Source: Chelativorans sp. J32
Lineage (GTDB): Bacteria; Pseudomonadota; Alphaproteobacteria; Rhizobiales; Rhizobiaceae
Reading direction: 5' to 3'
Length of the DNA: 64,000 nt
Assembly (NCBI RefSeq): GCF_000518985.1
Contig: NZ_JAEQ01000009.1
Location: forward strand, 62,001-126,000
Each line of letters opens with the position of its first letter. Positions within the stretch are counted from its first letter, which is position 1. The position numbers were made by a program, and so were the translations under genes. Positions 43,410-53,364 of the stretch are shown here, one piece after another. The notes beneath the pieces were generated by a model. That model was given only the letters and a program-made list of their open reading frames with translations, was not told the origin of the DNA and ran no database searches.

Positions 43410-44092
43410 GCCTGTTGAAACTCGAAGGCGTTGAAAGCTTCTACGGTGCCTCCCAAGCACTTTTCGGCGTGAGCCTTGAGGTGAAGCAAGGTGAAGTGGT
43501 CGCCCTCATGGGCCGCAACGGCATGGGCAAGACCACGACCATCCGGTCGATCTTCGGCCTCGTGCGGGTGCGGACCGGCTCGATCCGCTTCGAAAACCGC
43601 GACATCGCCGGCATGAGGCCGCATCGCATCGCGCGGCTTGGGCTCGGGCTGGTACCGGAAGGCCGCCGCTGCTTTCCCAACCTCACCGTTTCGGAAAATC
43701 TGATGGCCGCCGCGCGGACCGGCGAATGGACGTTCACCAAGGTGGTCGAACTCTTCCCCCGGCTTGCCGAACGGCGCGATCAGTACGCCAACACGCTCTC
43801 CGGCGGCGAACAGCAGATGCTCGCGGTCGGCCGCGCGCTGATGACCAACCCGCGCCTCCTCGTACTGGACGAGGCGACTGAAGGATTGGCTCCGGTGATC
43901 CGGCAGGACATCTGGTCTGCGATCGCCAAGCTCAAGGCGGGAGGGCAATCGATCTTGGTGGTGGACAAAACCCTTTCCGAGCTTCTGCGCGTTGTTGACC
44001 GCTGCTTCATCCTGGAAAAGGGTGCGACCGTGTTCGAGGGAGCGCCGGAGGCGCTGACACCGGACATGCAGGACCGCTATCTGGGCGTCTGA
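43406..44092 (+). CDS. ABC transporter ATP-binding protein, LivF family
   Basis: The 228-residue ATPase starts GTG at 43406, overlapping the LivG-type stop. It has Walker A GRNGMGKTTT, GLGLVPEGRRCFPNLTVSEN typical of LivF, signature LSGGEQQMLAVGRAL and Walker B LLVLDEATEGL. It ends the importer operon only 5 bases before the convergent kynureninase gene, with no clear terminator in between. Confidence 0.93.
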   Translation: MSLLKLEGVESFYGASQALFGVSLEVKQGEVVALMGRNGMGKTTTIRSIFGLVRVRTGSIRFENRDIAGMRPHRIARLGLGLVPEGRRCFPNLTVSENLMAAARTGEWTFTKVVELFPRLAERRDQYANTLSGGEQQMLAVGRALMTNPRLLVLDEATEGLAPVIRQDIWSAIAKLKAGGQSILVVDKTLSELLRVVDRCFILEKGATVFEGAPEALTPDMQDRYLGV

Positions 44093-44097
44093 TCCAA

Positions 44098-45345
44098 TCA
44101 GGTTACAGCTGCCTTGACCGAGAAGCGCTCATCCTTCCAAGCCTCTGTCCGCAACACGTCTTCGAGCACATCGACTGCCTGCAGCACGTCTCGATAGCGC
44201 AGATAGAGCGGTGTAAATCCGAAGCGCATGGTTGCAGGCGCGCGGAAGTCACCGATCACGCCGCGCGAGATCAATGCCTGCATGATCTCATATGCACGGT
44301 CATGCGCGAAGGAAATCTGGCTTCCGCGCCTTGAGGCATCGCGCGGGCTTTCCAGCGTGAGGCCAAAGGAGCCGCAGCGGGTTTCGACCAGGCGAATGAA
44401 CAGGTCCGTCAGGGCGATGCTCTTCTCCCGGACCGCATCCATATCCACCTCATCCCAGATTTCGAGCGCTGACTTCAGCGCCCGCAGGGAGAGGATGGGC
44501 TGCGTGCCGCACTGGAATTTGCGGATGCCTTGTTCCGGATCGTAACGCGTTTCGAAAGCGAAGGGGCGCGCATGTCCCCACCAGCCGCTCAGCGGCTGGC
44601 TTGCATCGGCTTGAAGACGCTCGGCGACATAGATGAAGGCCGGCGCCCCGGGGCCGCCATTCAGGTATTTATACGTGCAGCCGACCGCGAAATCGACATT
44701 GGCACCGTCGAGATCGACGGGCAAGGCACCGGCCGAATGGCAGAGATCCCAGACGATGAGCGCGCCGGCGTCATGCGCCTTGCGCGTCAACGCCGCCATG
44801 TCACGCAATTCGCCGGACTTGTAATTGACATGGTTCAGAAGAACGACGGCGACCTGATCGTCGATCAGTTCTTCGATCCTGGCGGCGTCGACACTCTCCA
44901 AAAGCAACCGCGCGCCCGGTATCGTGGAGATCACGCCTTCCGCCATATAGAGGTCAGTCGGGAAACTGCCGCCTTCGGCAACGATAGCGGTCCGGCCAGG
45001 ACGCAGGCCCATCGCCGCGTGCAGCGCCTTGTAGATATTGATCGAGGTCGTGTCGCAGACGACGGTCTGGCCGGGTGCGGCTCCGATCAGGCGTCCGATG
45101 CGGTCACCCAGCGTCATCGGCAGATCGAACCACCCAGCGCTGTTCCAGCTGCGGATCAGGCCGTTACCCCACTCCTCCCGCGCGGCCTTTTCCAACTCAT
45201 GGAAGACGAAATGCGCCGCCGGCCCGAGCGAGTTCCCGTCGAGATAGATGACATCTTCAGGCAGCTCGAACCTGGCGCGGAACGGGCGCAGCGGATCAGT
45301 CTCGTCCATCGCATCGACGGAAGCACGATCCGCCTCGTCTGTCAT
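44098..45345 (-). CDS. kynU: Kynureninase
   Basis: The 415-residue PLP enzyme has DVIYLDGNSLGPAAHFVFHE, DTTSINIYKALHAAM, IVWDLCHSAGALPVDLDGAN (the PLP Asp) and the Schiff-base lysine in VGCTYKYLNGGPGAPAFIYV. LSGWWGHARPFAFETRYDPE is kynureninase-typical. It cleaves kynurenine to anthranilate and alanine, joining tryptophan dioxygenase to the 2-aminobenzoate-CoA ligase. ATG 45345 overlaps the FadB-like stop by 4 bases. The frame is open further upstream but runs inside that gene. Confidence 0.95.
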   Translation of the reverse strand: MTDEADRASVDAMDETDPLRPFRARFELPEDVIYLDGNSLGPAAHFVFHELEKAAREEWGNGLIRSWNSAGWFDLPMTLGDRIGRLIGAAPGQTVVCDTTSINIYKALHAAMGLRPGRTAIVAEGGSFPTDLYMAEGVISTIPGARLLLESVDAARIEELIDDQVAVVLLNHVNYKSGELRDMAALTRKAHDAGALIVWDLCHSAGALPVDLDGANVDFAVGCTYKYLNGGPGAPAFIYVAERLQADASQPLSGWWGHARPFAFETRYDPEQGIRKFQCGTQPILSLRALKSALEIWDEVDMDAVREKSIALTDLFIRLVETRCGSFGLTLESPRDASRRGSQISFAHDRAYEIMQALISRGVIGDFRAPATMRFGFTPLYLRYRDVLQAVDVLEDVLRTEAWKDERFSVKAAVT

Positions 45346-47318
45346 GAATGCGTCCCTTGCTGGGAAACATACATGGGGCCGCCACGATAGGCGGGGAACC
45401 CATAGCCATTGATCAGGACCAGGTCGATGTCGCTTGCCCGCTCGGCTATGCCCTCCTTCAGCAGAGCGTTGCCTTCCGCAGCCATGGCCGAAAGCAGGCG
45501 CGAGGCGATCTCCGCCGCTGCGATCTGACGTGGCACGATTCCCTTTGCCGCGCGGCAGGCATCGATCAAAGCGGTGACTTCGGGATCGACCGTGCGCTTG
45601 CCATCGGGATAGGTGTACCAGCCGCGGCCCGTTTTCTGGCCGAAGCGACCCATTTCGCAAAGGCGGTCTGCGATCTCGACATAGCGTTCCGACGGGTCGC
45701 GCGTGGCGGCCTGACGCTTGCGCCGGGCCCAGGCGATTTCGAGCCCGGCCAGATCGAACACCGCGAATGGGCCCATGGCAAAACCGTAATTTTCCATCGC
45801 CGCATCGATCTCCTGAGGCGATGCGCCGTCTTCAACGAGGAACTCGGCCTCGCGCCGGTAAGCGGAGAAGATGCGGTTGCCGATGAAGCCCTCACAAACG
45901 CCGCAGACCACAGGCAGTTTCTTGAGCCTGCGGGCAAAAGCCAGTCCCGTAGCAAGCACATCCGGCGCCGTTCTCGCGCAGCGGACGACCTCGACCAGCC
46001 GCATCACATTGGCGGGCGAGAAGAAATGCAGGCCGCAAACGCGCTCCGGGAACGATGTCACGGCGGCTATCGCGTCCGGGTCGAGATAGCTTGTGTTGGT
46101 GGCAAGAACGGTCTCGGGGCGGACGATCCGGCCCAGTTTTTCGAACAGCTCGCTCTTTACCTGGAGGTCGTCGAACACCGCCTCGATGACGAGGTCTGCC
46201 GCAGCGAGCGCTTCCATGGAGCTGCCGACGGAAAGGCGTTCCAAACGCCCGGACCGGCCGGCCTCGTCGATGCGTCCTGATTTCAAAGCCCTGTCGAGCA
46301 GTCCCGTGATCCGGTCGAGACCTTTGGCGGCGGCCTCGTCGGTCTGCTCCACCACGATCACCCGATAACCCGCGTCGAGCGCCGCAACGGCGATGCCCGA
46401 GCCCATGAGGCCGCTTCCGACGACACCCACGATCTCGACCTTTCGCGGCTCGACACCTTCAAGGCCGGACACTTTTGCCGCTGCACGCTCGGCAAAGAAG
46501 ACATGTCGCAGCGCCTTCGCCTGATCGGAATCGCGCAACCGCAGGAAGGTGGCGCGTTCGTCCGACAAGCCGTCCGCGAGCGAGCGTTCGCCAGCGCTTC
46601 TGACGAGACGCACCGCTTCGATCGCCGCCTCGCTTCCCCGTGCCCGGGAAAGCGCCTTGGCGGCGCCATCTTCGATCGCCTTAGGATCCTCGGCAGGAAC
46701 GGCTAGTGCGCCGGTTCTCCGAGGCAGTTTTGCACTTTGATCGCGCGCGGCAGATATCGCGCCTTTCACCGGGTCGTCCGCAACCTCGTCTACAATGCCG
46801 AGAGACAAGGCATCTCTTGCGGTGACGGTACGACCGCTGGAGATCAGTTCCACGGCCTTGACCACACCCGTCAGCCGGGGAAGACGCTGTGTCCCGCCCG
46901 CACCCGGCACGATCCCGAGCTTTACCTCCGGCAGGCCCAGCGTCGCGGCACTCCCGGCAACGCGATGATGGCAGGCGAGCGCGATTTCGAGCCCGCCTCC
47001 CAACGCCGCGCCGTTGATCGCCGCGACGATCTGCTTTCCGCTCCCCTCGATCGCCTCAACGACGGTCGGCAGGGTGGGCTCGGTCGCGGGTTGCCCGAAC
47101 TCACGGATATCCGCGCCCCCGATGAAAGCCTTGCCTGCTCCGGTGATGACCAGCGCCCGAACATTTTGGTCCGAGTTCGCCTGACGCACCGCATCCAGCA
47201 AACCGGCACGCATATCGGCCGAGATGGCATTCACCGGCGGGTTGTTCAGCGTTACGACGAGGACGCCGTCTTCCAGCCTCGCGGAAACGGTCTCGGAAAA
47301 ACGGATTGCCTCATCCAT
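45342..47318 (-). CDS. Bifunctional enoyl-CoA hydratase/3-hydroxyacyl-CoA dehydrogenase (FadB-like)
   Basis: The 658-residue protein has an N-terminal crotonase domain (VTLNNPPVNAISADMRAGLL; oxyanion hole GAGKAFIGGADIREFG; NGAALGGGLEIALACHHRVA; catalytic-Glu region GLPEVKLGIVPGAGGTQRLP). It has a C-terminal NAD domain starting near residue 295 (VGVVGSGLMGSGIAVAALDA), with catalytic VCGLHFFSPANVMRLVEVV. It performs two beta-oxidation steps. In this operon it would process the ring-derived CoA ester after 2-aminobenzoyl-CoA is dearomatised. It starts 7 bases after the Rid gene. Confidence 0.92.
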   Translation of the reverse strand: MDEAIRFSETVSARLEDGVLVVTLNNPPVNAISADMRAGLLDAVRQANSDQNVRALVITGAGKAFIGGADIREFGQPATEPTLPTVVEAIEGSGKQIVAAINGAALGGGLEIALACHHRVAGSAATLGLPEVKLGIVPGAGGTQRLPRLTGVVKAVELISSGRTVTARDALSLGIVDEVADDPVKGAISAARDQSAKLPRRTGALAVPAEDPKAIEDGAAKALSRARGSEAAIEAVRLVRSAGERSLADGLSDERATFLRLRDSDQAKALRHVFFAERAAAKVSGLEGVEPRKVEIVGVVGSGLMGSGIAVAALDAGYRVIVVEQTDEAAAKGLDRITGLLDRALKSGRIDEAGRSGRLERLSVGSSMEALAAADLVIEAVFDDLQVKSELFEKLGRIVRPETVLATNTSYLDPDAIAAVTSFPERVCGLHFFSPANVMRLVEVVRCARTAPDVLATGLAFARRLKKLPVVCGVCEGFIGNRIFSAYRREAEFLVEDGASPQEIDAAMENYGFAMGPFAVFDLAGLEIAWARRKRQAATRDPSERYVEIADRLCEMGRFGQKTGRGWYTYPDGKRTVDPEVTALIDACRAAKGIVPRQIAAAEIASRLLSAMAAEGNALLKEGIAERASDIDLVLINGYGFPAYRGGPMYVSQQGTHS

Positions 47319-47325
47319 GGTGCTC

Positions 47326-47721
47326 TTACTCCGGTATGACGGCCATGGCCTGGATCTCGACCTTTGCCCGATCTTCCATCAAGGCGGAAACCTCGACAGC
47401 GGCCATGGTCGGATAATGCCAGCCCATCACCTCGCGATAGAAACTGCCGATCTTCTTGAGGTTAGCAAGATATTCGGCCTTGTCGGTGAAATACCAGGTC
47501 ATCGAAGTGATGTGCTCCGGCTTCCCGCCGGCTTCAGCCAGCACCGCAGCCACGTTCGACAAGGCCTTGCCGATCTGCTCGGCGATATCGTCGCTTTCAA
47601 ACTCGCAATTTTCGTTCCAGCCCACCTGGCCGCCAATGAATATAAGCCGCCCTTGGGCGGCAATGCCATTCGAGTAACCTCTAGGCTTCATCCACCCCTT
47701 GGGCTGCAGAATGGTGTTCAT
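47326..47721 (-). CDS. Rid (YjgF/YER057c/UK114) family protein lacking the archetypal RidA arginine
   Basis: The 131-residue protein has LIFIGGQVGWNENCEFESDD, then QIGKALSNVAAVLAEAGGKP and KVEIQAMAVIP. RidA imine deaminases carry a key Arg in a PxRxxVEV motif; here the segment is YPTMAAVEVSALM with no Arg. It therefore belongs to another Rid subgroup and deaminase activity is uncertain. In the operon it might still act on the enamine left after 2-aminobenzoyl-CoA reduction, releasing ammonia (inference). Confidence 0.88.
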   Translation of the reverse strand: MNTILQPKGWMKPRGYSNGIAAQGRLIFIGGQVGWNENCEFESDDIAEQIGKALSNVAAVLAEAGGKPEHITSMTWYFTDKAEYLANLKKIGSFYREVMGWHYPTMAAVEVSALMEDRAKVEIQAMAVIPE

Positions 47722-47763
47722 GGAAATCCTCTCAACTTAAGCCAACCATATTTCGGAAACCGC

Positions 47764-48912
47764 TCACGCATTGCTCAGCACCTGCCGCGCGATCACCACT
47801 TTCTGCACGTCCGAAGCACCCTCGTAGATGCGCAATGCGCGTATCTCCCGATAGAGGCTTTCAACGATGTGTCCTCGGCGCACCCCATCGCCTCCATGAA
47901 GCTGGACGGCGCGGTCGATCACGTCCTGCGCGCGATCCGTCGCGAAAAGCTTGGCCATTGCCGCCTCGCGGGTGACACGCGCCGCACCCATGTCCTTTGT
48001 CCAGGCTGCGCGGTAGACGAGAAGGGCGGCGGCATCGATGTCGAGCGCCATATCCGCTAGGTGCCCCTGCACCATCTGCAAATCCGCCATGGGCGCGCCG
48101 AAGAGATTTCGGCCGGAGGCCCGGTTCACGCTCTCGTCAAAGGCCCGGCGGGCAAAACCCAGAGCAGCGGCTCCAACCGTCGAGCGGAACACGTCCAGCA
48201 CCGACATCGCTATGCGGAAGCCCCCGCCTGGCTTTCCGATCATAGCGCCCGCCGGCAAGCGCACACGATCAAAGGAAAGGCGCGCGAGCGGATGCGGTGC
48301 GATCACTTCCAGCCGCTCGGCGATCGTCAGGCCCTCGGCATCGGCTGGCACCAGAAATGCTGAAATGCCCTTCGCGCCAGGCGCCTCCCCTGTACGCGCA
48401 AAGACGACATAAAGGTCGGCGATGCCGCCATTGGAAATCCAGGTCTTCTCGCCGGTGAGAAGGTAGTCGCTGCCATCGCGCTCGGCCGTCATGTCCATGG
48501 CGGCCACATCCGAGCCCGAGCGTGGCTCGGAAAGCGCGAAAGCGGAAATCGCGGCCCCCGTGCGGGTCTTTTCAAGCCAGCGCTGCTGCTCCGGCGTGCC
48601 ATAGAAGCTGATCGCCCCGGTGCCCAGACCTTGCATTGCAAAGGCAAAATCTGCGAGCCCGTCGTGCCGGGCAAGCGTTTCACGCGTAATACAAAGCGTG
48701 CGCACGTCAAGTGAAGCGGGACCAGCAGGATCGATCGCGGTCGGCTTTAGCCAGCCGTCACGGCCGAGCATCTGCACCAATTCCCGGCACGCGCTATCCA
48801 CGTCACCGTGATCGACGGGAAGGTTCGCCGCGCACCACGCCTCGAGCCGCTCGGCATAATCGCGATGACGATCCTCGAAGAAGGGCCAGTTGAGGAAGCT
48901 CCTGTCCGGCAT
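47764..48912 (-). CDS. Acyl-CoA dehydrogenase of the 2-aminobenzoyl-CoA operon
   Basis: The 382-residue flavoprotein has [40 protein letters not shown], and the C-terminal [20 protein letters not shown] and [20 protein letters not shown], with the standard catalytic Glu (YEG). It begins at 48912 on an ATG overlapping the upstream hydratase stop (TGATG). It would oxidise an alicyclic CoA ester produced from 2-aminobenzoyl-CoA. Confidence 0.92.
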   Translation of the reverse strand: MPDRSFLNWPFFEDRHRDYAERLEAWCAANLPVDHGDVDSACRELVQMLGRDGWLKPTAIDPAGPASLDVRTLCITRETLARHDGLADFAFAMQGLGTGAISFYGTPEQQRWLEKTRTGAAISAFALSEPRSGSDVAAMDMTAERDGSDYLLTGEKTWISNGGIADLYVVFARTGEAPGAKGISAFLVPADAEGLTIAERLEVIAPHPLARLSFDRVRLPAGAMIGKPGGGFRIAMSVLDVFRSTVGAAALGFARRAFDESVNRASGRNLFGAPMADLQMVQGHLADMALDIDAAALLVYRAAWTKDMGAARVTREAAMAKLFATDRAQDVIDRAVQLHGGDGVRRGHIVESLYREIRALRIYEGASDVQKVVIARQVLSNA

Positions 48913-49730
48913 CAGTTGCCCTCGAAGACCGGCTTCTGCTTTGCGACGAACGCGTGGTAGGCGCGCTCGAAATCCTTGGTCTGCATGCAGATGGCCTGCG
49001 CCTGTGCTTCCGCCTCGATCGCTTGGTCGAGCCCCATCGACCATTCCTGATTGAGCTGTGTCTTGGTGATCCCATGGGCGAAAGTCGGGCCGGAGACGAT
49101 GCGTGCCGCCAGATTAAGCGCTTCCGCCTCCAGAGCCTCGGCGGAAACGAGGCGGTTGTAGAAGCCCCAGCGCTCACCCTCCTCCGCACTCATCGTGCGG
49201 CCGGTATAGAGGAGCTCGGCAGCCCTTCCCTGGCCTATGATGCGCGGCAGGATCGCGCACGCGCCCATGTCGCAGCCCGCAAGACCGACGCGTGTGAAAA
49301 GGAAGGCCGTCTTGGCCGCCGGTGTCGCGAGCCGCAGATCCGAGGCCATGGCAAGAATAGCACCGGCACCGACGGCTACCCCGTCGATCGCGGAAATGAT
49401 CGGCTTGCCGCAATTGAGCATTGCCTTGACGAGATCCCCCGTCATGCGGGTGAAAGCGAGGAGTTCCTTCATCTCCATACCGATGAGCGGGCCGATGATG
49501 TCGTGCACATCGCCGCCGGAACAGAAATTCCCGCCATTCGGCAGAAGCACCACCGCATCGACATCCCCGGCATAGACGAGATTGCGGAATGTATCGCGCA
49601 GCTCTGCGTAGGAATCGAAGGTCAGCGGATTTTTCCGATCGGGCCGGTCAAGCTGGATGACAGCGACCTTCCCCTCCATGCGCCAAAGGAAATGCTTCGG
49701 CTGCAGGCCTGCCATCTCGATCGGAGTCAA
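48912..49730 (-). CDS. Enoyl-CoA hydratase family protein of the anthranilate operon
   Basis: The 272-residue crotonase-fold protein has [60 protein letters not shown] and [20 protein letters not shown]. The C-terminal [20 protein letters not shown] resembles hydratases linked to aromatic CoA pathways. It is coupled by ATGA to the MarR gene upstream and by TGATG to the dehydrogenase downstream. It probably hydrates or ring-opens an intermediate. Confidence 0.9.
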   Translation of the reverse strand: MTPIEMAGLQPKHFLWRMEGKVAVIQLDRPDRKNPLTFDSYAELRDTFRNLVYAGDVDAVVLLPNGGNFCSGGDVHDIIGPLIGMEMKELLAFTRMTGDLVKAMLNCGKPIISAIDGVAVGAGAILAMASDLRLATPAAKTAFLFTRVGLAGCDMGACAILPRIIGQGRAAELLYTGRTMSAEEGERWGFYNRLVSAEALEAEALNLAARIVSGPTFAHGITKTQLNQEWSMGLDQAIEAEAQAQAICMQTKDFERAYHAFVAKQKPVFEGN

Positions 49731-50203
49731 TGCTCACCCTCCCAATTGCTGCGAAACACATGAAGCATTTCGGATAGCCGATGCACCTCGGCCGTACCGA
49801 TGCCATCCAGAAGCTCGGAGATCCATCGTTCATGGGCGGCTGCCATTTTCTCGAAAGCGGCAGTGCCGGCCCGCGTGAGCTGTACGACCGATGTGCGCTT
49901 GTCTCCCTCACGCTTGGTGCGCATGACATAGCCTTCGGCCACCAGCCGCTCGACGATGCCGGTGACATTGCCGTTGGAAACCAGCAGGAAACGCGAGAGA
50001 TCGCTCATCAGCATGCCGTCAGGCGCGCGGTAGAGCGCAGACATCACGTCGAAACGCGGCAGCGTCGAATCGAAGTCGCGCCTGAGGCGTTCGCGCAATT
50101 CGCCTTCCACGATGCGCGTGGTCCGCAACATCCTGATCCAGAGACGAAGACGCTCCTTATCTCCCGAGCGTCCTTCCACCACCGATAGCGGCGCGCTCAC
50201 CAT
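49727..50203 (-). CDS. MarR-family regulator inside the anthranilate operon
   Basis: The 158-residue protein has [40 protein letters not shown] (recognition helix) and the wing [17 protein letters not shown]. It is translated between the SDR gene (7-base overlap) and the hydratase gene (4-base overlap), so it is made with the enzymes it presumably controls. Aromatic CoA esters are usual ligands for MarR proteins in such operons. It is the best candidate to bind the shared elements at 36914 and 53303 (inference). Confidence 0.9.
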   Translation of the reverse strand: MVSAPLSVVEGRSGDKERLRLWIRMLRTTRIVEGELRERLRRDFDSTLPRFDVMSALYRAPDGMLMSDLSRFLLVSNGNVTGIVERLVAEGYVMRTKREGDKRTSVVQLTRAGTAAFEKMAAAHERWISELLDGIGTAEVHRLSEMLHVFRSNWEGEH

Positions 50204-50964
50204 GTCTCTCCCCCCGAAACAGATATGGCCTGACCGGTGATGGAGGCCGCGCCCGGGCTGCAGAGCCAGAGGACCGCCGCCGCCACCTCTTCCGGCTGGA
50301 TGAACCTGCCCTGCGGATTGACTGCTTTCAAGCTCGCGCGCGCTTCCTCTTCCGACCGGCCGGTTTTCTCCACAATACGGGCGACGGATTCAGCGAGCAT
50401 CTCCGTCTCGACAAAACCGGGGCAGACGGCATTCACGGTGATCGAGCTTTTGGCGAATTCGACCGCCAGCGCCCGCATAAGGCCGATCACGCCATGCTTC
50501 GAGGCCACATAGGGAGCGACATAACCATAGCCTTTCAGCCCCGCGACGGAGGCGACAAAGACGATGCGCCCGGCCTTGCGTTCCAACATGCCTGCTAGGG
50601 CTGGCTTCACGGTCAGGAAGGCGCCGGTGAGGTTGACGTCGAGCATGCGCTGCCAATCGTCAAGCCTTGTCTTTGCAGCGGGGGCGCTGGAAGCGATACC
50701 GGCATTGGCGACGACGATATCGATCGGCCCCCTCGCTGCCTCGGCCTCCTCATAGAGCCGGTCCATCGAGGCCTGATCCGTCACGTCGCCCGCCATTGCG
50801 TGAATATCGGGGTGGCCACCGGCAACGGCCTGGAGCGGTTCGATGCGCCGACCACAAATGGTCACGGAAACGCCCGCTTCGGCCAGAGCCAGAGCGATCG
50901 CCCGGCCCACGCCTGATCCGCCCCCGGTCACGAGGGCGTGTTTGCCAGCGACCGACGTCATCAC
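50197..50964 (-). CDS. Short-chain dehydrogenase/reductase
   Basis: The 255-residue SDR has the cofactor motif [28 protein letters not shown], the catalytic Ser region [14 protein letters not shown] and [20 protein letters not shown] (Tyr and Lys of YxxxK). [15 protein letters not shown] follows. ATG 50964 overlaps the stop of the monooxygenase gene. It likely oxidises or reduces a hydroxy- or oxo-cyclohexane carboxyl-CoA after the dearomatising step. Confidence 0.92.
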   Translation of the reverse strand: MMTSVAGKHALVTGGGSGVGRAIALALAEAGVSVTICGRRIEPLQAVAGGHPDIHAMAGDVTDQASMDRLYEEAEAARGPIDIVVANAGIASSAPAAKTRLDDWQRMLDVNLTGAFLTVKPALAGMLERKAGRIVFVASVAGLKGYGYVAPYVASKHGVIGLMRALAVEFAKSSITVNAVCPGFVETEMLAESVARIVEKTGRSEEEARASLKAVNPQGRFIQPEEVAAAVLWLCSPGAASITGQAISVSGGETW

Positions 50965-53252
50965 ACCTTCCCGAGCATAGCGTCCTGCCGTTCCTTCAAC
51001 CGATAGGCCTGATCACGGCCACGCAGATATGGATCCGGCCATTTCACATGGCGGTCATTGAGGGTGACCGCTGCATGCAGGGTCCAATAAGGATCGGCAA
51101 GATGAGGCCGCGCCAGACAGACCAGATCCGCCCTGCCCGCCATGAGGATCGAGTTCACATGGTCGGGTTCGTAGATATTGCCTACCGCCATGGTAGCCAT
51201 ACCCGTCTCGTTGCGGATCCGATCCGACATCGGCGTCTGGAACATGCGGCCATAGACCGGCTTTGCGCGGGTCGAGGTCTGGCCGGCCGATACGTCGCAG
51301 ATGTCGACACCGGCCGCCTGCAGCATGCGCGCGATCTCGACGGCATCTTCGGGGCGGATGCCTTCGTCGCCGACCCAGTCATTCGCCGAGATACGCACGG
51401 AGATCGGTTTCTCCTCCGGCCACACGGCGCGAACCGCGTGGAAGATCTCCAGCGGGTAGCGCATGCGGTTCTCCAGGGAGCCGCCATATTCATCGGTGCG
51501 TCGGTTGGTGAGCGGCGTGATGAAGGCCGAAAGCAGATAGCCGTGTGCCATATGCAGTTCGAGCATGTCGAAGCCGGCCCGCTCCGCCATTTCGGCAGAG
51601 GTGACGAACGCGTCCCGCACCTCGTCCATGTCCTTGCGGGTCATCTCCTTGGGGATTTGGTGCGCATCGCTCCAGGGAACCGCCGAGGGCCCGAGGATCG
51701 GCCAATTGCCGGAGGGAAGCGGCATTTCGGAATCTTCCCAGGCGACCTGGGTCGAAGCCTTGGGACCGGCATGCCCGATCTGCGCGCAGATCTTCGCTTC
51801 AGTCTCGCTGTGAACGAAATTGACAAGCCGCTTCCACGCGACCTCATGCTCGGGCTTGTAGAAACCAGGGCAGCCCGGCGTGATGCGTCCCTCGGGCGTC
51901 ACGCAGGTCATTTCGATATAGACCAGTCCGGCGCCACCCTTGGCCCGCTCGGCATAATGCACGAAATGCCAATCGGTCGGGCAACCGTCGACAGCCTTGT
52001 ACTGCGCCATCGGCGACACGACGACGCGATTCATAAGACTCATGTCGCGCAACTTGAACGGCGCGAACATCGGCGCACGCGCGCCATTCACATTGCTGCC
52101 TGCCTTGCGCTGGAACCAGGACTCCGCGCTGCCGAGCCATTCGGGATCACGCAAACGAAGATTTTCATGGCTGATGCGCTGCGAGCGGGTGAGCAGTGAA
52201 TAATTGAACTGCACGGGATCGAGATGGAGATAGCGCTCCACATCCTCGAACCATTCGAGCGAGTTGCGCGCCGCCGACTGGAGCCTTAGCACCTCCGTGC
52301 GGCGAGCATCCTCGTATTTCGCGAAGGCAGCCTCGAGCGTCGGCTCGGAATGAAGATAGTCGGCCAGCGCCACCGCGCTTTCCAGCGCAAGCTTAGTGCC
52401 CGAACCGATGGAGAAATGGGCACTCGCCGCCGCGTCGCCCATCAGCGCCAGATTTTCATGCGACCAGCGCGCGCAGAGCACGCGTGGGAAATTGATCCAG
52501 GCCGAACCGCGGATATGGTTGGCGTTGGACATCAATTTGTGACCGCCCAGGTGAGCCGAGAAGATCTTCTCGCACGTGGCGATGGATTCTTCCTTGGACA
52601 TCTCGCCAAAGCCGAACTTGTCCCACGTCTCCTGCGAGCACTCGACGATGAAAGTCGCCGTGTCCTGGTCGAACTGGTAGGCGTGCGCCCATACCCAGCC
52701 GTGTTCGGTCTCCTCGAAGATGAACGTGAACGCGTCGTCGAATTTCTGATGCGTGCCGAGCCAGACGAACTTGCATTTGCGCACGTCGATATCGGGCTGG
52801 AAGACATCGGCGAAAATGGTGCGCGACTTGGAGTTCAAGCCATCGGCTGCGATCACCACGTCATGGCTTTCCATGAAAGGCCGCGGATCGTCGATCTCGG
52901 TCTGGAAACGCAGGTCGACGCCGAGCTCCCGCGCGCGCTCCTGCAGAAGCACCAGCAGCTTCTTGCGGCCGATGCCGCAGAAGCCGTGACCTGTCGAGAC
53001 GGTCCGCGTATCGCGATAGTAAACCGCGATATCGTCCCAATACGCGAAATGCTCGCGAATCTTCGCCGCGCTTACAGGATCGTTCGCCTCCAGATTGGTG
53101 AGCGTCTCATCGGAGAGCACCACGCCCCAACCAAAGGTATCGTCCGGCCGGTTGCGCTCATAGACCGTGACCTCATGGCTTGCACCGCGCAGCTTCATCG
53201 AGATCGCAAAGTAAAGACCGGCTGGACCGCCTCCGAGAACTGCTACTTTCAT
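50961..53252 (-). CDS. 2-aminobenzoyl-CoA monooxygenase/reductase (bifunctional)
   Basis: The 763-residue fusion matches the enzyme known from Azoarcus evansii. The N-terminal half is a FAD monooxygenase ([20 protein letters not shown] near residue 1; [34 protein letters not shown]). From about residue 395 an old-yellow-enzyme domain follows ([54 protein letters not shown]). It hydroxylates and then reduces 2-aminobenzoyl-CoA, removing aromaticity without ring cleavage. A related fusion acts on salicylyl-CoA, but the ligase here favours anthranilate. It is the first gene of the run down to kynU and is preceded by the shared element. Confidence 0.94.
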   Translation of the reverse strand: MKVAVLGGGPAGLYFAISMKLRGASHEVTVYERNRPDDTFGWGVVLSDETLTNLEANDPVSAAKIREHFAYWDDIAVYYRDTRTVSTGHGFCGIGRKKLLVLLQERARELGVDLRFQTEIDDPRPFMESHDVVIAADGLNSKSRTIFADVFQPDIDVRKCKFVWLGTHQKFDDAFTFIFEETEHGWVWAHAYQFDQDTATFIVECSQETWDKFGFGEMSKEESIATCEKIFSAHLGGHKLMSNANHIRGSAWINFPRVLCARWSHENLALMGDAAASAHFSIGSGTKLALESAVALADYLHSEPTLEAAFAKYEDARRTEVLRLQSAARNSLEWFEDVERYLHLDPVQFNYSLLTRSQRISHENLRLRDPEWLGSAESWFQRKAGSNVNGARAPMFAPFKLRDMSLMNRVVVSPMAQYKAVDGCPTDWHFVHYAERAKGGAGLVYIEMTCVTPEGRITPGCPGFYKPEHEVAWKRLVNFVHSETEAKICAQIGHAGPKASTQVAWEDSEMPLPSGNWPILGPSAVPWSDAHQIPKEMTRKDMDEVRDAFVTSAEMAERAGFDMLELHMAHGYLLSAFITPLTNRRTDEYGGSLENRMRYPLEIFHAVRAVWPEEKPISVRISANDWVGDEGIRPEDAVEIARMLQAAGVDICDVSAGQTSTRAKPVYGRMFQTPMSDRIRNETGMATMAVGNIYEPDHVNSILMAGRADLVCLARPHLADPYWTLHAAVTLNDRHVKWPDPYLRGRDQAYRLKERQDAMLGKV

Positions 53253-53302
53253 TCCACCATCCTCATTTTCGGCGAAGCCTGAAGCAGGATCGCACCGGCA
53301 TC

Positions 53303-53322
53303 GAAATATTTCAAGCCTAAAA
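53303..53322. promoter_or_regulatory. Shared anthranilate-island element, copy 2
   Basis: On the minus strand this reads TTTTAGGCTTGAAATATTTC, matching copy 1 at 36914-36933 in 18 of 20 bases and containing the palindrome GAAATATTTC. It lies 51 bases before the monooxygenase/reductase start, in the only sizeable gap (112 bases) of the minus-strand set, so a promoter is expected here. Confidence 0.6.
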
Positions 53323-53364
53323 TATCACGGCGCACTGGCCCGCCGATATGCCTTTCCGATCAAT

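Noticed and set aside
47722-47763. A possible third copy of the TTTTAGGCTTGAA element before the Rid gene
   Set aside because: Only CGAAATAT and a following GGCTTAA resemble it; the middle does not align, and the gap is inside an operon.
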